DNA of 64,000 nucleotides. It comes from Rosenbergiella metrosideri (lineage in GTDB: Bacteria; Pseudomonadota; Gammaproteobacteria; Enterobacterales; Enterobacteriaceae). Location of the stretch: NCBI RefSeq assembly GCF_022602565.1, contig NZ_JALBCV010000009.1, positions 1-64,000 of the forward strand. Direction: 5' to 3'. A program made the position numbers and the translations under genes. The first letter of the stretch is position 1, and each line of letters starts with the position of its first letter. This document shows positions 1-9,429 of this stretch, piece after piece. The notes below the pieces were generated by a model. It was given only the letters and a program-made list of their open reading frames with translations, was not told the origin of the DNA and searched no databases.

Positions 1-54
1 CCGAATCGCTTCAGTCCCTGTCACCGCGCTGCGTATCTCGCTTTGCCGTGTCAG

Positions 55-112
55 TGGATGCGCATTATAGGGAGTTCAGAAAAAGGCGCAATACCCTTTG
101 AGCATTTTTTTT
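55..112 (-). promoter_or_regulatory. rRNA operon P1-type promoter firing off the left edge
   Basis: On the minus strand there is a -35 TTGCGC (86-91), a 16-bp spacer, a perfect TATAAT (64-69) and a GC-rich discriminator GCGCATCC (56-63), which puts the start at A55. The order and the discriminator/start region closely match E. coli rrn P1 promoters as I know them (16-bp spacer, GCGC discriminator, start 9 nt after the -10, then CTGACACGG-like sequence). An A8 tract (105-112) lies at about -50 to -57, where the distal UP subsite belongs. In E. coli, gmhB is followed by rrsH in the same orientation, so a 16S gene should lie just left of this window. P2 and the rRNA itself are not in the window. 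Confidence 0.88.
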
Positions 113-127
113 AAAAAAAATGCTCAA
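98..127. repeat. Perfect 30-bp A/T-rich palindrome between gmhB and the rrn promoter
   Basis: A perfect inverted repeat centred between 112 and 113: TTGAGCA, eight T, eight A, TGCTCAA. Its left part supplies the A-tract of the rrn UP region. It also lies just past the gmhB stop (167), so it could form a hairpin in the gmhB transcript. No U-run follows on the minus strand, so it is not a standard terminator. UP element, nucleoid-protein site and weak terminator are all possible. Confidence 0.6.
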
Positions 128-166
128 GCGTTCAAAGTTCAAGCATTATGTTGATAAAGCCAGCGA

Positions 167-721
167 TTACTGCTTTTTAGCGAGATATTTAGGGAGGTCA
201 GCGAGGCTATTGAGCACTGCGTCTGCTGCTGATTCGCTTTCCGGTGTAACATCTTTTCCTGTTCTTACCAAAACTTTATGTCCCACACCAGCTGCTGAGG
301 CTGCCAACATATCTTCCATTTTATCCCCAATCATATAAGAAGCACTCATATCGATATCGAGTTGAGCTTGTGCATCAACAAACATTCCTGCTTTAGGCTT
401 GCGACACTCACAATCTTGTCGATATTCTTCAATAATCGCTTGAGGATGGTGAGGACAAAAATAAATCCCATCCAAGTCGACACCTCTATCCGCGAGCGAC
501 CAGTCCATCCATTCGGTGAGATGTATAAATTGGTCTTCCGTGAATAATCCCCTTGCAATCCCTGACTGGTTAGTGATGAGAACGAGTAGATATCCCATCT
601 TCTTCAACTGAACCATTGCGTCAATTACACCATCTATAAATTGAAAGTCATCACTAAGGTGTACATAACCATGATCGAGATTAATCGTGCCATCACGGTC
701 TAAAAAAATTGCGGGTTTCAT
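167..721 (-). CDS. gmhB: D-glycero-beta-D-manno-heptose 1,7-bisphosphate 7-phosphatase
   Basis: Cytoplasmic HAD-family phosphatase of 184 aa. It removes the C7 phosphate in ADP-heptose synthesis for the LPS inner core. The N-terminus carries the HAD motif DRDGT (residues 8-12), with D8 as nucleophile and D10 as acid/base. The middle has the zinc-loop pattern CPHHP...CECRKP typical of GmhB and of HisB-N-type enzymes, and GDKMEDM near residue 136 is HAD motif III. Length agrees with the family (about 190 aa). It is divergent from metN and is followed by the rrn promoter, the same arrangement as gmhB-rrsH in E. coli. The ATG at 721 is the natural start. Confidence 0.95.
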   Translation of the reverse strand: MKPAIFLDRDGTINLDHGYVHLSDDFQFIDGVIDAMVQLKKMGYLLVLITNQSGIARGLFTEDQFIHLTEWMDWSLADRGVDLDGIYFCPHHPQAIIEEYRQDCECRKPKAGMFVDAQAQLDIDMSASYMIGDKMEDMLAASAAGVGHKVLVRTGKDVTPESESAADAVLNSLADLPKYLAKKQ

Positions 722-944
722 AACAAAAAATTACTCCATTTCAGTCAAGGAGCTATTATCGCACGAACGCCATATAATGTTCACTGTCTTTACTTCGACG
801 TAATTTCCCAAATCTGGTGAAATGCCTTTACCACACTTTATCACTGGTAAGGTGACTAATGCGGTTTGCTTCTATCACCTTCTTTATATAGAGATGGATA
901 TCGGAAATTAATGGGTCTTTTCTATTTAGTATGAAAAGGTCAGA

Positions 945-983
945 TTGATTTAGCCGTCTAGATAGCTTAACATCCAGCTAATC
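945..983 (+). promoter_or_regulatory. metNIQ promoter overlapped by a MetJ-type met-box array
   Basis: The promoter is TTGATT (945-950), a 17-bp spacer and TAACAT (968-973). Over it lie tandem 8-mers resembling the met box AGACGTCT: AGCCGTCT (952-959, 7/8), AGATAGCT (960-967, 5/8), then weaker TAACATCC (968-975) and AGCTAATC (976-983). MetJ with S-adenosylmethionine represses such arrays in enterobacteria, and metNIQ is a known MetJ target. The overlap with the -10 fits simple repression. The rest of 722-1042 is the divergent gmhB/metN spacer; nothing else stands out in it. Confidence 0.72.
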
Positions 984-1042
984 ACCAATTGATTTTGGTT
1001 TCTTACTTCAGCGGCATAATGACACTAAGTACAAACACTATA

Positions 1043-2074
1043 ATGATAAAACTCGAAAATATAACTAAGCGATTTCAACAGGGAAATCTGACGATACAAG
1101 CCTTACACGATGTCACGCTTCATGTCCCCCAAGGGCAAATCTATGGCGTGATTGGTGCTTCAGGAGCAGGGAAAAGTACTCTTATACGTTGCGTCAACCT
1201 TCTTGAGCGCCCGACCTTGGGTAAAGTCATTGTCGATGGACGTGATCTCACGACGTTAAACGCCCATGAGTTAACCTTAGCTCGGCGTGAAATTGGTATG
1301 ATTTTCCAGCATTTTAACTTGCTCAATTCGCGTACGGTTTTTGGTAACGTTGCGCTGCCTCTTGAGCTGGAAAATCATTCTAAGGCTGATATAAAAAAGC
1401 GCGTAACTGAGTTACTTGAACTAGTTGGACTGGCGGATAAGCACGATGCTCGCCCTGCAAACCTGTCGGGAGGCCAAAAACAGCGTGTCGCAATAGCCCG
1501 TGCACTTGCTTGCGATCCCAAAGTGCTACTCTGTGATGAAGCCACCAGCGCACTCGATCCCGCAACGACTCGCTCTATCTTAGAATTACTCAAAGATATC
1601 AATCGCCGCTTGGGGATCACTATCCTACTCATCACTCACGAAATGGACGTTGTTAAACGTATCTGCGATCAAGTAGCCGTCATCAGTAAGGGCGAGTTGA
1701 TCGAGAATGATAAAGTGAGCGAGGTGTTCTCTCATCCAAAAACACCTCTCGCGCAGCAGTTCATTCAATCAACTCTGCATCTCGATATTCCTGAAGACTA
1801 TAAACAGCGTCTCGGCCATACCGCTGAATCAAACAAGGTTCCGCTGATTAGACTCGAGTTTACCGGTCAATCCGTTGATGCCCCGCTATTATCGGATATT
1901 TCACGCCGCTTCAATGTTGACTGTAACATTATCAGCGCGCAGATGGATTATGCCGGTGGGGTTAAATTCGGCATTATGCTTACCGAAATAGCGGGCGAAC
2001 AACAACAGTGCCAACAAGCCATCGAATGGCTACAACAAAAACAAGTGAAAACAGAGGTATTAGGCTATGTCTGA
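1043..2074 (+). CDS. metN: Methionine ABC transporter ATP-binding protein
   Basis: ATPase of the MetNIQ importer for D- and L-methionine at the inner membrane. The 343-aa protein shows Walker [10 protein letters not shown] (about residues 38-46), Q-loop, signature LSGGQ, Walker B LLCDEA and the H-loop. A C-terminal NIL/ACT-like domain (from about residue 265) binds methionine and gives trans-inhibition in E. coli. An upstream in-frame ATG at 989 exists, but the family begins MIKL, which sets the start at 1043; the Shine-Dalgarno there is weak. The stop overlaps the metI start by 8 nt, indicating translational coupling. Confidence 0.97.
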   Translation: MIKLENITKRFQQGNLTIQALHDVTLHVPQGQIYGVIGASGAGKSTLIRCVNLLERPTLGKVIVDGRDLTTLNAHELTLARREIGMIFQHFNLLNSRTVFGNVALPLELENHSKADIKKRVTELLELVGLADKHDARPANLSGGQKQRVAIARALACDPKVLLCDEATSALDPATTRSILELLKDINRRLGITILLITHEMDVVKRICDQVAVISKGELIENDKVSEVFSHPKTPLAQQFIQSTLHLDIPEDYKQRLGHTAESNKVPLIRLEFTGQSVDAPLLSDISRRFNVDCNIISAQMDYAGGVKFGIMLTEIAGEQQQCQQAIEWLQQKQVKTEVLGYV

Positions 2075-2720
2075 GGCAATGATTTGGCTGTTAGCCGGCG
2101 GTATCTGGGAAACTTTAGTCATGACCTTTGTCTCAGGCTTCTTTGGATTTGTTATTGGTCTACCTGTTGGCGTACTGCTTTATATTACTCGTCCTGGGCA
2201 AATAAAAGAGAGCCAAGTGCTTTACCGCATTATTTCAGCGGTAGTAAATATTTTTAGATCAGTCCCATTCATCATCTTACTTGTCTGGATGATCCCTTTC
2301 ACCCGTGCACTGGTCGGGACTTCAATAGGGTTGCAAGCAGCAATCGTTCCTTTAACGATTGGCGCAGCGCCATTTATTGCACGTATGGTCGAAAATGCTC
2401 TGCTTGAACTTCCTTCTGGATTAATTGAAGCATCTCGTTCAATGGGCGCGACACCGCTACAAATTATCCGTAAGGTTCTTTTACCTGAAGCGTTACCGGG
2501 TCTTATTAATGCTGCAACCATCACGCTGATTACCTTGGTGGGATATTCTGCCATGGGCGGTGCAGTGGGTGCAGGCGGTTTAGGGCAAATTGGTATCCAA
2601 TATGGCTATATCGGTTATAATGCGACAATCATGAATACGGTTTTAGTATTGCTGGTTATTTTGGTCTATCTGATCCAACTTATCGGCGATCGTGTTGTTA
2701 GGCTCGTCACTCATAAATAG
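2067..2720 (+). CDS. metI: Methionine ABC transporter permease
   Basis: Inner-membrane permease of the MetNIQ importer, 217 aa, the family's usual length. It has several hydrophobic segments and the EAA-type loop contacting MetN ([25 protein letters not shown] begins near residue 118, E-A-S...G...P pattern). The start overlaps the metN 3' end by 8 nt, so it is probably translated by coupling. It is expected to be controlled with metN by the MetJ operator at 952-983. Confidence 0.97.
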   Translation: MSEAMIWLLAGGIWETLVMTFVSGFFGFVIGLPVGVLLYITRPGQIKESQVLYRIISAVVNIFRSVPFIILLVWMIPFTRALVGTSIGLQAAIVPLTIGAAPFIARMVENALLELPSGLIEASRSMGATPLQIIRKVLLPEALPGLINAATITLITLVGYSAMGGAVGAGGLGQIGIQYGYIGYNATIMNTVLVLLVILVYLIQLIGDRVVRLVTHK

Positions 2721-2752
2721 TAATTTGTCTCGATAATAATTAAGGAAATCCC

Positions 2753-3571
2753 ATGACTTTTACGTTAAAAAAATTAGCCACCCTCAGCGCGATTGTTGCA
2801 ACATTAGCTTTAGTTGGTTGTGACCAGAAATCGCAACAAGATCCCAACCACATCAAAGTAGGGATCATTGCGGGTTCTGAACAACAAGTGGCAGAGGTTG
2901 CTCAGAAAGTTGCTAAAGATCAATATCACCTTGATGTTGAGCTGGTTCCATTCACTGACTACGTTCTACCTAACGAAGCACTGAGCAAAGGCGATATTGA
3001 TGCCAACGCCTTCCAGCATAAGCCTTATCTCGATCAGCAAATTAAAGATCGCGGATATAAAATCACTTCGGTAGCCAAAACCTTTGTCTATCCGATTGCC
3101 GGCTATTCGAAAAAAATTAAATCTTTAGACCAACTGCAAGATGGTGCTCAAATTGCAGTACCGAACGATCCAACGAATTTAGGGCGTTCACTACTATTGC
3201 TACAAAAGGTTGGATTAATTAAATTAAAAGACGATGTCGGTCTACTGCCAACCTCTTTAGATATTACGGAGAATCCTAAAAATCTGAAGATTGTTGAATT
3301 AGAAGCCCCACAGCTTCCACGCTCGTTAGACGATAATAAAATTACCATTGCCGTCATTAACACAACGTTCGCGAGTCAAATCGGCTTAACTCCCGTTAAG
3401 GATGGTTTGTTCGCTGAAGATAAAAACTCACCTTATACCAACCTTATTGTGACCCGCGAAGATAATAAGGATGCCGATAACGTTAAGAAATTTATCAAAG
3501 CTTATCAATCAGAGCAGGTTGAACAAGCCGCTGAGAAAATTTTTAAGGGTGGCGCCGTTAAAGGCTGGTAA
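2753..3571 (+). CDS. metQ: Methionine-binding lipoprotein
   Basis: Substrate-binding component of the MetNIQ system, 272 aa. The N-terminus is a lipoprotein signal (KK, hydrophobic core, lipobox LVGC with C23), so the mature protein is anchored to the inner membrane outer face. The rest is an NlpA/MetQ-family ligand-binding fold (KVGIIAGSEQQ...). It starts 32 nt after metI behind AAGGAAA and is followed directly by an intrinsic terminator, closing the metNIQ operon. Confidence 0.96.
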   Translation: MTFTLKKLATLSAIVATLALVGCDQKSQQDPNHIKVGIIAGSEQQVAEVAQKVAKDQYHLDVELVPFTDYVLPNEALSKGDIDANAFQHKPYLDQQIKDRGYKITSVAKTFVYPIAGYSKKIKSLDQLQDGAQIAVPNDPTNLGRSLLLLQKVGLIKLKDDVGLLPTSLDITENPKNLKIVELEAPQLPRSLDDNKITIAVINTTFASQIGLTPVKDGLFAEDKNSPYTNLIVTREDNKDADNVKKFIKAYQSEQVEQAAEKIFKGGAVKGW

Positions 3572-3591
3572 ATACTGTTAATATAGTAGGA

Positions 3592-3620
3592 AAAGGCGAC
3601 GAGAGTCGCCTTTATTTTTT
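3592..3620 (+). terminator. Intrinsic terminator of metNIQ
   Basis: Nine-bp stem AAAGGCGAC/GTCGCCTTT (3592-3600, 3605-3613) with a GAGA tetraloop, followed by ATTTTTT. It lies 20 nt after the metQ stop. Confidence 0.9.
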
Positions 3621-3680
3621 CAACAGGCGTCGATACCTGTATGCTAACCCTCTAATGAAAAGTTGAGTGAGGAAGATTCA

Positions 3681-4085
3681 ATGCGTTTTAGCTTATTACC
3701 ACTCTGTATGGTGATTGTAGGACTTGCCGGTTGTACCACTCAGTACAAACCCGTCGAGCCTTTCCCCGAAAAGCCTCAAACTCAACATCAAGAAAAGGTA
3801 CGCAAACCTGCACATAGAGCAGCACCGGTACAACTCTATACTAATCCTGCAGACCTCATTAATAAGCCGTTCCGTGATTTAGGTGAAGTCTCGGGTGAAG
3901 ACTGCCAGACTAACGCACAAAGCTCACCGCCTAACCTTAATACCGCACGTAAACGTATGCAGGTAAAAGCATCGTCACTAAAAGCTAACGCAGTGCTTAT
4001 TCACCAATGTGAAGTCATTTCAACTAACTCTGGCTGTTATCGTGAAGCGGTTTGCCAAGGCTCTGCGTTAAAAGTCACTCAATGA
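3681..4085 (+). CDS. rcsF: Rcs phosphorelay outer-membrane sensor lipoprotein
   Basis: RcsF, 134 aa, senses LPS and envelope stress and signals through IgaA to RcsC/D/B. The signal ends in lipobox LAGC (C18), giving an outer-membrane lipoprotein. A proline-rich stretch follows (KPVEPFPEKPQ), then the globular domain with the four conserved cysteines (EDCQ, HQCE, SGCY, AVCQ) that form two non-consecutive disulfides in E. coli RcsF. The start at 3681 is chosen over 3663 because of the strong GAGGAAG ribosome site and the family length. Its stop overlaps the trmO start (ATGA). Confidence 0.95.
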   Translation: MRFSLLPLCMVIVGLAGCTTQYKPVEPFPEKPQTQHQEKVRKPAHRAAPVQLYTNPADLINKPFRDLGEVSGEDCQTNAQSSPPNLNTARKRMQVKASSLKANAVLIHQCEVISTNSGCYREAVCQGSALKVTQ

Positions 4086-4792
4086 AGTCATTTTCTTTAG
4101 AACAAATAGGTACGATTCACTCCCCTTGGAAAGAGAAGTTTGCGGTTCCCCGTCAACCTAGGTTGGTCACGGCAATGGGGGCCGAGCTGGAGCTTATCGC
4201 CCCTTATAACCATCACGATATGGTACGTGGTATCGAGAACTTCAGCCATCTATGGCTGCTTTTCATTTTCCACCAAACCCAACAGCAAGGATGGAAGCCA
4301 CTTGTTCGCCCTCCTAGACTTGGCGGTAACGACAAAATTGGTGTATTGGCGAGCCGCTCAACGTTCAGACCTAATCCCATAGGTATGTCTCTCGTCGAGT
4401 TTAAAGGTGTTCGCTATGAAAAAAAGCGGATAATCCTTGAATTAGGTAGTGTCGATCTGGTGGATGGTACGCCCATTGTCGATATCAAACCCTATTTACC
4501 TTTTGCCGAGTCTTTACCCGATGCTCGTGCCGGCTATGCTCAATCAGCGCCAGAAGCCAGCATGCAGGTATATTTTTCGGATGCCGCGAAACAGCATTTA
4601 TTATGTTATCAACACAGTCATCCAACCTTGGCTGAATTTATCCAACAAGTCCTCGCGCAAGATCCTCGCCCGGCGTACCGCCGCCGCCAAGATGATGCTC
4701 ATTTTTATGCTGCCAGTTTGAGTGATTTTACTGTACGCTGGCAGGTAACACCGTTGGGAACAGAAGTGATTGCAATCGAGCCAATGAAATAG
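4082..4792 (+). CDS. trmO: tRNA (N6-threonylcarbamoyladenosine37-N6)-methyltransferase
   Basis: TrmO (YaeB/TsaA) methylates t6A37 to m6t6A37 in tRNA-Thr(GGU), using S-adenosylmethionine. The 236-aa protein has the single-beta-barrel UPF0066 core (IGTIHSPWKEKFAVPRQP, RSTFRPNPIGMS, DLVDGTPIVDIKPYLP) and the C-terminal extension of enterobacterial members (QDPRPAYRR). The start at 4082 overlaps the rcsF stop by 4 nt; an upstream in-frame ATG at 4052 is inside rcsF and outside the family alignment. proS follows after 78 nt, as in E. coli where trmO and proS are adjacent. Confidence 0.95.
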   Translation: MKSFSLEQIGTIHSPWKEKFAVPRQPRLVTAMGAELELIAPYNHHDMVRGIENFSHLWLLFIFHQTQQQGWKPLVRPPRLGGNDKIGVLASRSTFRPNPIGMSLVEFKGVRYEKKRIILELGSVDLVDGTPIVDIKPYLPFAESLPDARAGYAQSAPEASMQVYFSDAAKQHLLCYQHSHPTLAEFIQQVLAQDPRPAYRRRQDDAHFYAASLSDFTVRWQVTPLGTEVIAIEPMK

Positions 4793-4870
4793 GCTTTTTA
4801 CGCCATTCACTCACTGATAAACTATATACTACTCACTAAAACAGCTTTCCGTTCAACTGGAACCATATTC

Positions 4871-6589
4871 ATGCGTACTACTCAATATCTACTTTCAACG
4901 CTCAAAGAGATTCCTTCTGATGCTGAAGTAATCAGTCATCAATTAATGCTCCGTGCAGGGATGATCCGTAAACTTGCCTCAGGATTATATACTTGGTTAC
5001 CGACCGGAGTTCGTGTTTTACGTAAAGTCGAAAAAATCGTCCGTGAGGAGATGGAAAATGCAGGTGCCGTTGAAGTGACGATGCCTGTTGTTCAACCTGC
5101 CGACTTATGGGAAGAGAGTGGACGTTGGGAACAGTACGGTCCCGAGCTCTTACGTATAAAAGATCGCCACGAACGCCCTTTCGTGCTTGGCCCTACGCAT
5201 GAAGAAGTGATTACCGATCTTATTCGTAACGAATTGAGCTCATATAAACAATTACCCTTAAACTTATTCCAAATTCAGACTAAGTTTCGCGATGAAGTTC
5301 GGCCACGCTTTGGTGTGATGCGTTCGCGCGAATTTATTATGAAAGATGCCTATTCTTTCCATAGCCATCAAGACTCTCTGCAACAGACCTACGACATCAT
5401 GTATCGCGCGTATAGCCAGATATTCAGTCGTATGGGATTAGATTTTCGTGCTGTGCAAGCGGATACTGGGTCGATTGGTGGAAGCGCGTCTCACGAATTC
5501 CAAGTCCTCGCGCAGAGTGGCGAGGATGACATCATCTTCTCTGATCAGTCGGATTATGCAGCCAATATCGAATTAGCTGAAGCCGTTGCTCCGACTACCG
5601 AACGCGCTGCACCGTCTCAAGCCTTGATGCAACAAGACACCCCCCATGCCAAGACTATTGCTGATCTAGTCTCGCAGTTCTCTCTTTCAATCGATAAAAC
5701 CGTTAAAACGCTTATCGTCAAAGCAGCAGAAGAGAGCGAACATACCTTAGTGGCGCTGTTAGTTCGTGGGGATCATGAATTGAATGAAGTGAAAGCAGAG
5801 AAATTGGATGTTGTTGCTTCGCCGCTCTGTTTTGCAACGGAGCAAGAAATTCGTGATGCTATTGGTGCGGGTCCGGGCTCACTGGGACCTATTGGATTAG
5901 CGATGCCGATCATTGCTGACCATAGCTTGAAAGTCATGAGCGATTTCGCTGTAGGGGCAAATCTAGACGGTAAACACTGGTTTGGTGTCAACTGGCTACG
6001 TGACCTGCCAGAAGCACGCTACGCCGATATCCGTAATGTGGTAACCGGCGATAAGAGCCCCGACGGTAAAGGTACCCTGCTAATTAAGCGCGGTATCGAA
6101 GTGGGTCATATCTTCCAACTGGGAACCAAATACTCAGAAGCATTGAAAGCGACCGTTCAAGGTGAAGACGGTCGTAACCAAACCTTACTCATGGGATGTT
6201 ATGGAATCGGCGTAACACGGGTTGTCGCTGCAGCCATTGAACAGAATCATGATGAGAGAGGAATTATTTGGCCAGAAGCCATTGCACCTTTCCACGTCGC
6301 GATTTTACCGATGAATATGCATAAGTCATTCCGCGTACAAGAATTAGCCGAAAAGCTTTACGAACAACTGCGTAGCGCAGGACTCGATGTCATTTTAGAT
6401 GACCGAAAAGAGCGTCCAGGCGTAATGTTTGCCGATATGGAATTGATTGGTGTCCCACACGCCATTGTTATCGGTGATCGTAATTTAGATAATAATGAAA
6501 TTGAGTACAAGAATCGTCGTACCGGTGAAAAAGAGATGCTATCACCAGAAGCGATTGTTGAGCGTTTACTGTCTCAAATTAATCGCTAA
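4871..6589 (+). CDS. proS: Prolyl-tRNA synthetase
   Basis: Class IIa aminoacyl-tRNA synthetase, 572 aa, exactly the E. coli length. Visible blocks are motif 1 ([20 protein letters not shown]), motif 2 ([17 protein letters not shown]), the long insertion with the Ala-tRNA-Pro editing domain (about residues 230-390), motif 3 ([18 protein letters not shown]) and the C-terminal anticodon-binding domain ([16 protein letters not shown]). It is probably monocistronic or follows rcsF-trmO, and a hairpin at 6601 closes it. Confidence 0.98.
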   Translation: MRTTQYLLSTLKEIPSDAEVISHQLMLRAGMIRKLASGLYTWLPTGVRVLRKVEKIVREEMENAGAVEVTMPVVQPADLWEESGRWEQYGPELLRIKDRHERPFVLGPTHEEVITDLIRNELSSYKQLPLNLFQIQTKFRDEVRPRFGVMRSREFIMKDAYSFHSHQDSLQQTYDIMYRAYSQIFSRMGLDFRAVQADTGSIGGSASHEFQVLAQSGEDDIIFSDQSDYAANIELAEAVAPTTERAAPSQALMQQDTPHAKTIADLVSQFSLSIDKTVKTLIVKAAEESEHTLVALLVRGDHELNEVKAEKLDVVASPLCFATEQEIRDAIGAGPGSLGPIGLAMPIIADHSLKVMSDFAVGANLDGKHWFGVNWLRDLPEARYADIRNVVTGDKSPDGKGTLLIKRGIEVGHIFQLGTKYSEALKATVQGEDGRNQTLLMGCYGIGVTRVVAAAIEQNHDERGIIWPEAIAPFHVAILPMNMHKSFRVQELAEKLYEQLRSAGLDVILDDRKERPGVMFADMELIGVPHAIVIGDRNLDNNEIEYKNRRTGEKEMLSPEAIVERLLSQINR

Positions 6590-6600
6590 AAACCTCTTCA

Positions 6601-6621
6601 TGGCCCTCGTTACGAGGGCCA
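6601..6621. terminator. Hairpin between convergent proS and arfB
   Basis: Perfect 9-bp stem TGGCCCTCG/CGAGGGCCA with a TTA loop. A run of T is weak on the plus strand (CTATTTG) and distal on the minus strand (GGTTTTT after 7 nt). The hairpin overlaps the space between the two stops, so it could serve both genes. Confidence 0.65.
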
Positions 6622-6628
6622 CTATTTG

Positions 6629-7060
6629 TCACTCTAGAATCACCTTACCCCGTAGATTTTTCTTCGACGACGTCCTGCTTTTACCATCCAGTCGACGAAG
6701 CTTAGACGCCTTTGAGGGCTTAGTCGCCTTACGGGTTTTCGATACCACTAATAACTGTGCCAACACTGCACGGAGTCGTTCAATCGCCAACGCTCTATTT
6801 TTCTCTTGAGAACGCGCATTCTGCGACTTAATCACTATTACCCCGTCCTCAGTCAGTAGATGATGGCGCTTGCTCATAATCAGGGCTTTCGCATCCTCTG
6901 TAAGACTCGATCCTCTGACGTCAAAGCGAAGATGAATGGCGGAGGAAACCTTATTTACATTTTGACCACCCGCACCTTGGGCGCGAATTGCGGAAGTTTC
7001 TATTTCTGTACTCGTAATCTTCTGCTGCGCATTGATAATAATTACACTGCTTTCTGCCAT
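6629..7060 (-). CDS. arfB: Alternative ribosome-rescue factor, peptidyl-tRNA hydrolase ArfB
   Basis: ArfB (YaeJ), 143 aa, releases ribosomes stalled on non-stop mRNA. The GGQ motif (G31-G32-Q33, in [12 protein letters not shown]) is the peptidyl-tRNA hydrolysis centre shared with class I release factors. The C-terminus is a basic tail ([16 protein letters not shown]...[13 protein letters not shown]), which in the family enters the empty mRNA channel. It overlaps the end of yaeQ by 19 nt, so the pair is cotranscribed. The N-terminal dozen residues differ from E. coli, so the start is slightly less sure than the gene. Confidence 0.93.
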   Translation of the reverse strand: MAESSVIIINAQQKITSTEIETSAIRAQGAGGQNVNKVSSAIHLRFDVRGSSLTEDAKALIMSKRHHLLTEDGVIVIKSQNARSQEKNRALAIERLRAVLAQLLVVSKTRKATKPSKASKLRRLDGKSRTSSKKNLRGKVILE

Positions 7061-7587
7061 AGTTCTAACTCTATTTCTACATTATTGCTGCCATCTGAAA
7101 GCCAGATAACACCTTCTTGCAAGGTAACTTGCAACGACATATTTCGTTGTGCTAATGCCGCGAGCCGACTTAATTGTTCATCAGTCACATGCCAAATCGT
7201 CAGATTTTTAAATTGTGTAAGCTTTCCTGAGTTTTGCTGCTTCCAAACCGCTGCGGCGCGAGATTGATAAGTAAATAACACCACGTTCGACGCTTGGCTA
7301 ACCGCTTTTTTTAACCGTTTTTCGTCAGGTAATCCCAGTTCAATCCATAAGTCTGGACTACCGTGATCATGATGTTGCCAAATTTCAGGTTCTTCACCAG
7401 AAGATAGCCCTCGGGTAAACTCTAGTCGCTCCGATGCGTAAAGGCACCATGCAAACAACCTGAGCATCATCCGCTCATCGTTTTCAGAAGGATGACGTGC
7501 CAAGGTTAAGGTATGGCTGGCATAGTAGTATCGATCAAGATCTGAAATATCGACATTAGCCTTAAATATAGTGGCTTTTAGCGCCAT
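7042..7587 (-). CDS. yaeQ: YaeQ family protein
   Basis: YaeQ, 181 aa, cytoplasmic, with a PD-(D/E)XK-like fold reported for the family and no firmly established activity. The conserved blocks [34 protein letters not shown] and NLTIWHV are present. I chose the ATG at 7587 (MALKATIF, behind GGAGAA) instead of the longer frame opening at 7659, since family members begin MALKAT. It is followed by arfB with overlap. nlpE and yaeF, which lie near here in E. coli, are absent. Confidence 0.9.
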   Translation of the reverse strand: MALKATIFKANVDISDLDRYYYASHTLTLARHPSENDERMMLRLFAWCLYASERLEFTRGLSSGEEPEIWQHHDHGSPDLWIELGLPDEKRLKKAVSQASNVVLFTYQSRAAAVWKQQNSGKLTQFKNLTIWHVTDEQLSRLAALAQRNMSLQVTLQEGVIWLSDGSNNVEIELELWQKAV

Positions 7588-7760
7588 AAGTTCTCCAATT
7601 ATGCCCCATTGTGCTTTAGCAGGATGTGTGGGCTGACTTGCATTACGCCTTACAAACACCTAGGCTAGTCTAAAGATAAAAAGTGACAACATAGTGTAAG
7701 TCTTCGTATTATCTCAGGATAGTCTGGCATATTACGTTGCCATAAACTTAAAGTTCAGTG

Positions 7761-7781
7761 ACGCATTACACTGTAGTGCGT
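7761..7781. promoter_or_regulatory. Operator-like 21-bp dyad upstream of rof
   Basis: The 21-bp near-palindrome has outer arms ACGCA/TGCGT and inner arms TACA/TGTA around a central C. A single T/G mismatch sits in the arms. It lies about 50 nt before the rof ATG in the yaeQ/rof divergent spacer. No regulator can be named from this sequence. Confidence 0.35.
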
Positions 7782-7829
7782 TTGTGTAAGGCCCGCGGGA
7801 ATCCGCCATTTACTTACAGGTGAGCAATT

Positions 7830-8090
7830 ATGTCAATCAATGATACCTATCAGCCCATTAATTGTGATGACTATGACAATCTGGAACTCGCCTGCCAACA
7901 TCATTTGTTACTCCAACTCACCCTACGTAGCGGTGAGTCGTTGAAGGCAGAAGCAGCCGATTTGTTCTTAAGAAAAAAAGTTGAGTATCTTGCGTATAAA
8001 TATCATGGTGAACAGCGTGAAGTACGATTAGATGCTATCGAAAGCTTTAGTCACCCTGAAATTGGGACTATCACCATCACTCAAAACTAG
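7830..8090 (+). CDS. rof: Rho-binding antiterminator Rof
   Basis: Rof (YaeO), 86 aa, binds Rho and inhibits factor-dependent termination. The first 25 residues (TYQPINCDDYDNLELACQHH) are nearly the same as E. coli Rof, followed by the Sm-like beta-barrel and the C-terminal SFSHPEIGTI block. The ribosome site is AGGTGAG before the ATG. The last 14 nt overlap the convergent tilS 3' end. The small gene yaeP that precedes rof in E. coli was not found in 7588-7829. Confidence 0.95.
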   Translation: MSINDTYQPINCDDYDNLELACQHHLLLQLTLRSGESLKAEAADLFLRKKVEYLAYKYHGEQREVRLDAIESFSHPEIGTITITQN

Positions 8091-9429
8091 TCTCTTCCCC
8101 AGAGCTAAAATGTATCCAAGGTTTTAGCTCTGGATCTATCCCCTCCCACACTACAACGTATCCTTCACCTTTCTTCGACACGCCAGCTTCTGTCATAAAA
8201 ATGCCTGGGGCGCAAACCAACTCCTCGTTGAAATAGATTAGCGGGATATTTTCTCTTAACCAGACTGGAATCGCTTTCTCTTGCCATATTTTTTTCAGGC
8301 TTCTTCCGCCCTGCCGCGTGACAAGGTGCAGATAAGCCGATTGGCCAAAACGCACAGTCATGGACTCTTCATCAGTGGGCGCCCGTAAACGCAAACCTTG
8401 GCTATTCGTCGCCGTTAAGCGCAAGGTTCCGAGACCGTTGGGGAGCACCAACGGCGTTGAAGCACTCTGCCATGAAAAGCAGGTTCCGCGTAAGGCAGGA
8501 AACATCCGACAAAGATAGAGGCGCTGCTGGTAGCGCCTTAAAGACTTATTGCCTATCAGCAATTGTGGGCTTGCGTCATCTCGGCTTAAGGCAACTTCTT
8601 GCCAGAGACGCGTTAGGGCCTCACGGGACGGGGGCGTTGAACCTCTGTGACTTAACCATCTCCGTAATAAAGCATTCCGTTTCTGCTCTGTAGCACCCGC
8701 TAAGTAGCCGATATCGATTGAGCCGTCATCCGCTACGCACCGTTGTAAATCTGATGCCAGCAATTCATCCAGTAAACTCTCCTGCTCAGCACATAATTCC
8801 GCACTACGGGTGACACTGCGTGAGAATTGTGGCCAGCGTTGTATTAATCGCGGCAAGATACGTAGGCGCAAAAAATTTCGATCATAATGATCATCCTGAT
8901 TGCTCTCATCATCGATCCAGCGCAACTGATGAGAGGTTGCATAGTGTTCTAGCTCTTGCCGAGGTACATGTAATAAGGGGCGTAGGTGCCAGTGATTCTC
9001 TAGTTTACGCATCGCAGGCATTGACGATAAGCCTGCTGGCCCACTGCCGCGTTTCAACGCGAGGAGAAAAGTTTCGCACTGATCATCTTGATGATGAGCA
9101 GTCACCAATGCTTCATCAGGATCAAGGACTTGCTTAAACGTGGCATAACGTAAGCTTCGTGCTTCAGCCTCAACCCCGCCTTTTTCGCCTAACAGTTGCA
9201 CGTTGCGACTAACAAAAGGAATCTCTAACTCAGCACATACACGTCGACAGTGTACTAACCACTGGTCTGCATGCTGGCTTAATCCATGATGAATATAGAT
9301 AGCGCGCAGAGAGAGCGATTGCCTAAATCGCAATTGCGATAATTGATGCAATAAAACGGTTGAATCAAGTCCCCCACTAAAGCCAACCAGAAGCTTTCGA
9401 TGACCATAAAGCTTGAGATCACTCGGCAT
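8077..9429 (-). CDS. tilS: tRNA(Ile)-lysidine synthase
   Basis: TilS, 450 aa, converts C34 of tRNA-Ile2(CAU) to lysidine with ATP and lysine, changing both codon and aminoacylation identity. The PP-loop SGGLDS is at residues 18-23. TAHHQDDQCETFLLALKRGSG and NFLRLRILPRL are family hallmarks, and the C-terminal domains end with RQGGRSLKKIWQE. It is slightly longer than E. coli TilS (432 aa), mostly at the C-terminus. It overlaps the yaeR 3' end by 11 nt (cotranscribed) and rof by 14 nt (convergent). Confidence 0.96.
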   Translation of the reverse strand: MPSDLKLYGHRKLLVGFSGGLDSTVLLHQLSQLRFRQSLSLRAIYIHHGLSQHADQWLVHCRRVCAELEIPFVSRNVQLLGEKGGVEAEARSLRYATFKQVLDPDEALVTAHHQDDQCETFLLALKRGSGPAGLSSMPAMRKLENHWHLRPLLHVPRQELEHYATSHQLRWIDDESNQDDHYDRNFLRLRILPRLIQRWPQFSRSVTRSAELCAEQESLLDELLASDLQRCVADDGSIDIGYLAGATEQKRNALLRRWLSHRGSTPPSREALTRLWQEVALSRDDASPQLLIGNKSLRRYQQRLYLCRMFPALRGTCFSWQSASTPLVLPNGLGTLRLTATNSQGLRLRAPTDEESMTVRFGQSAYLHLVTRQGGRSLKKIWQEKAIPVWLRENIPLIYFNEELVCAPGIFMTEAGVSKKGEGYVVVWEGIDPELKPWIHFSSGEETSFE

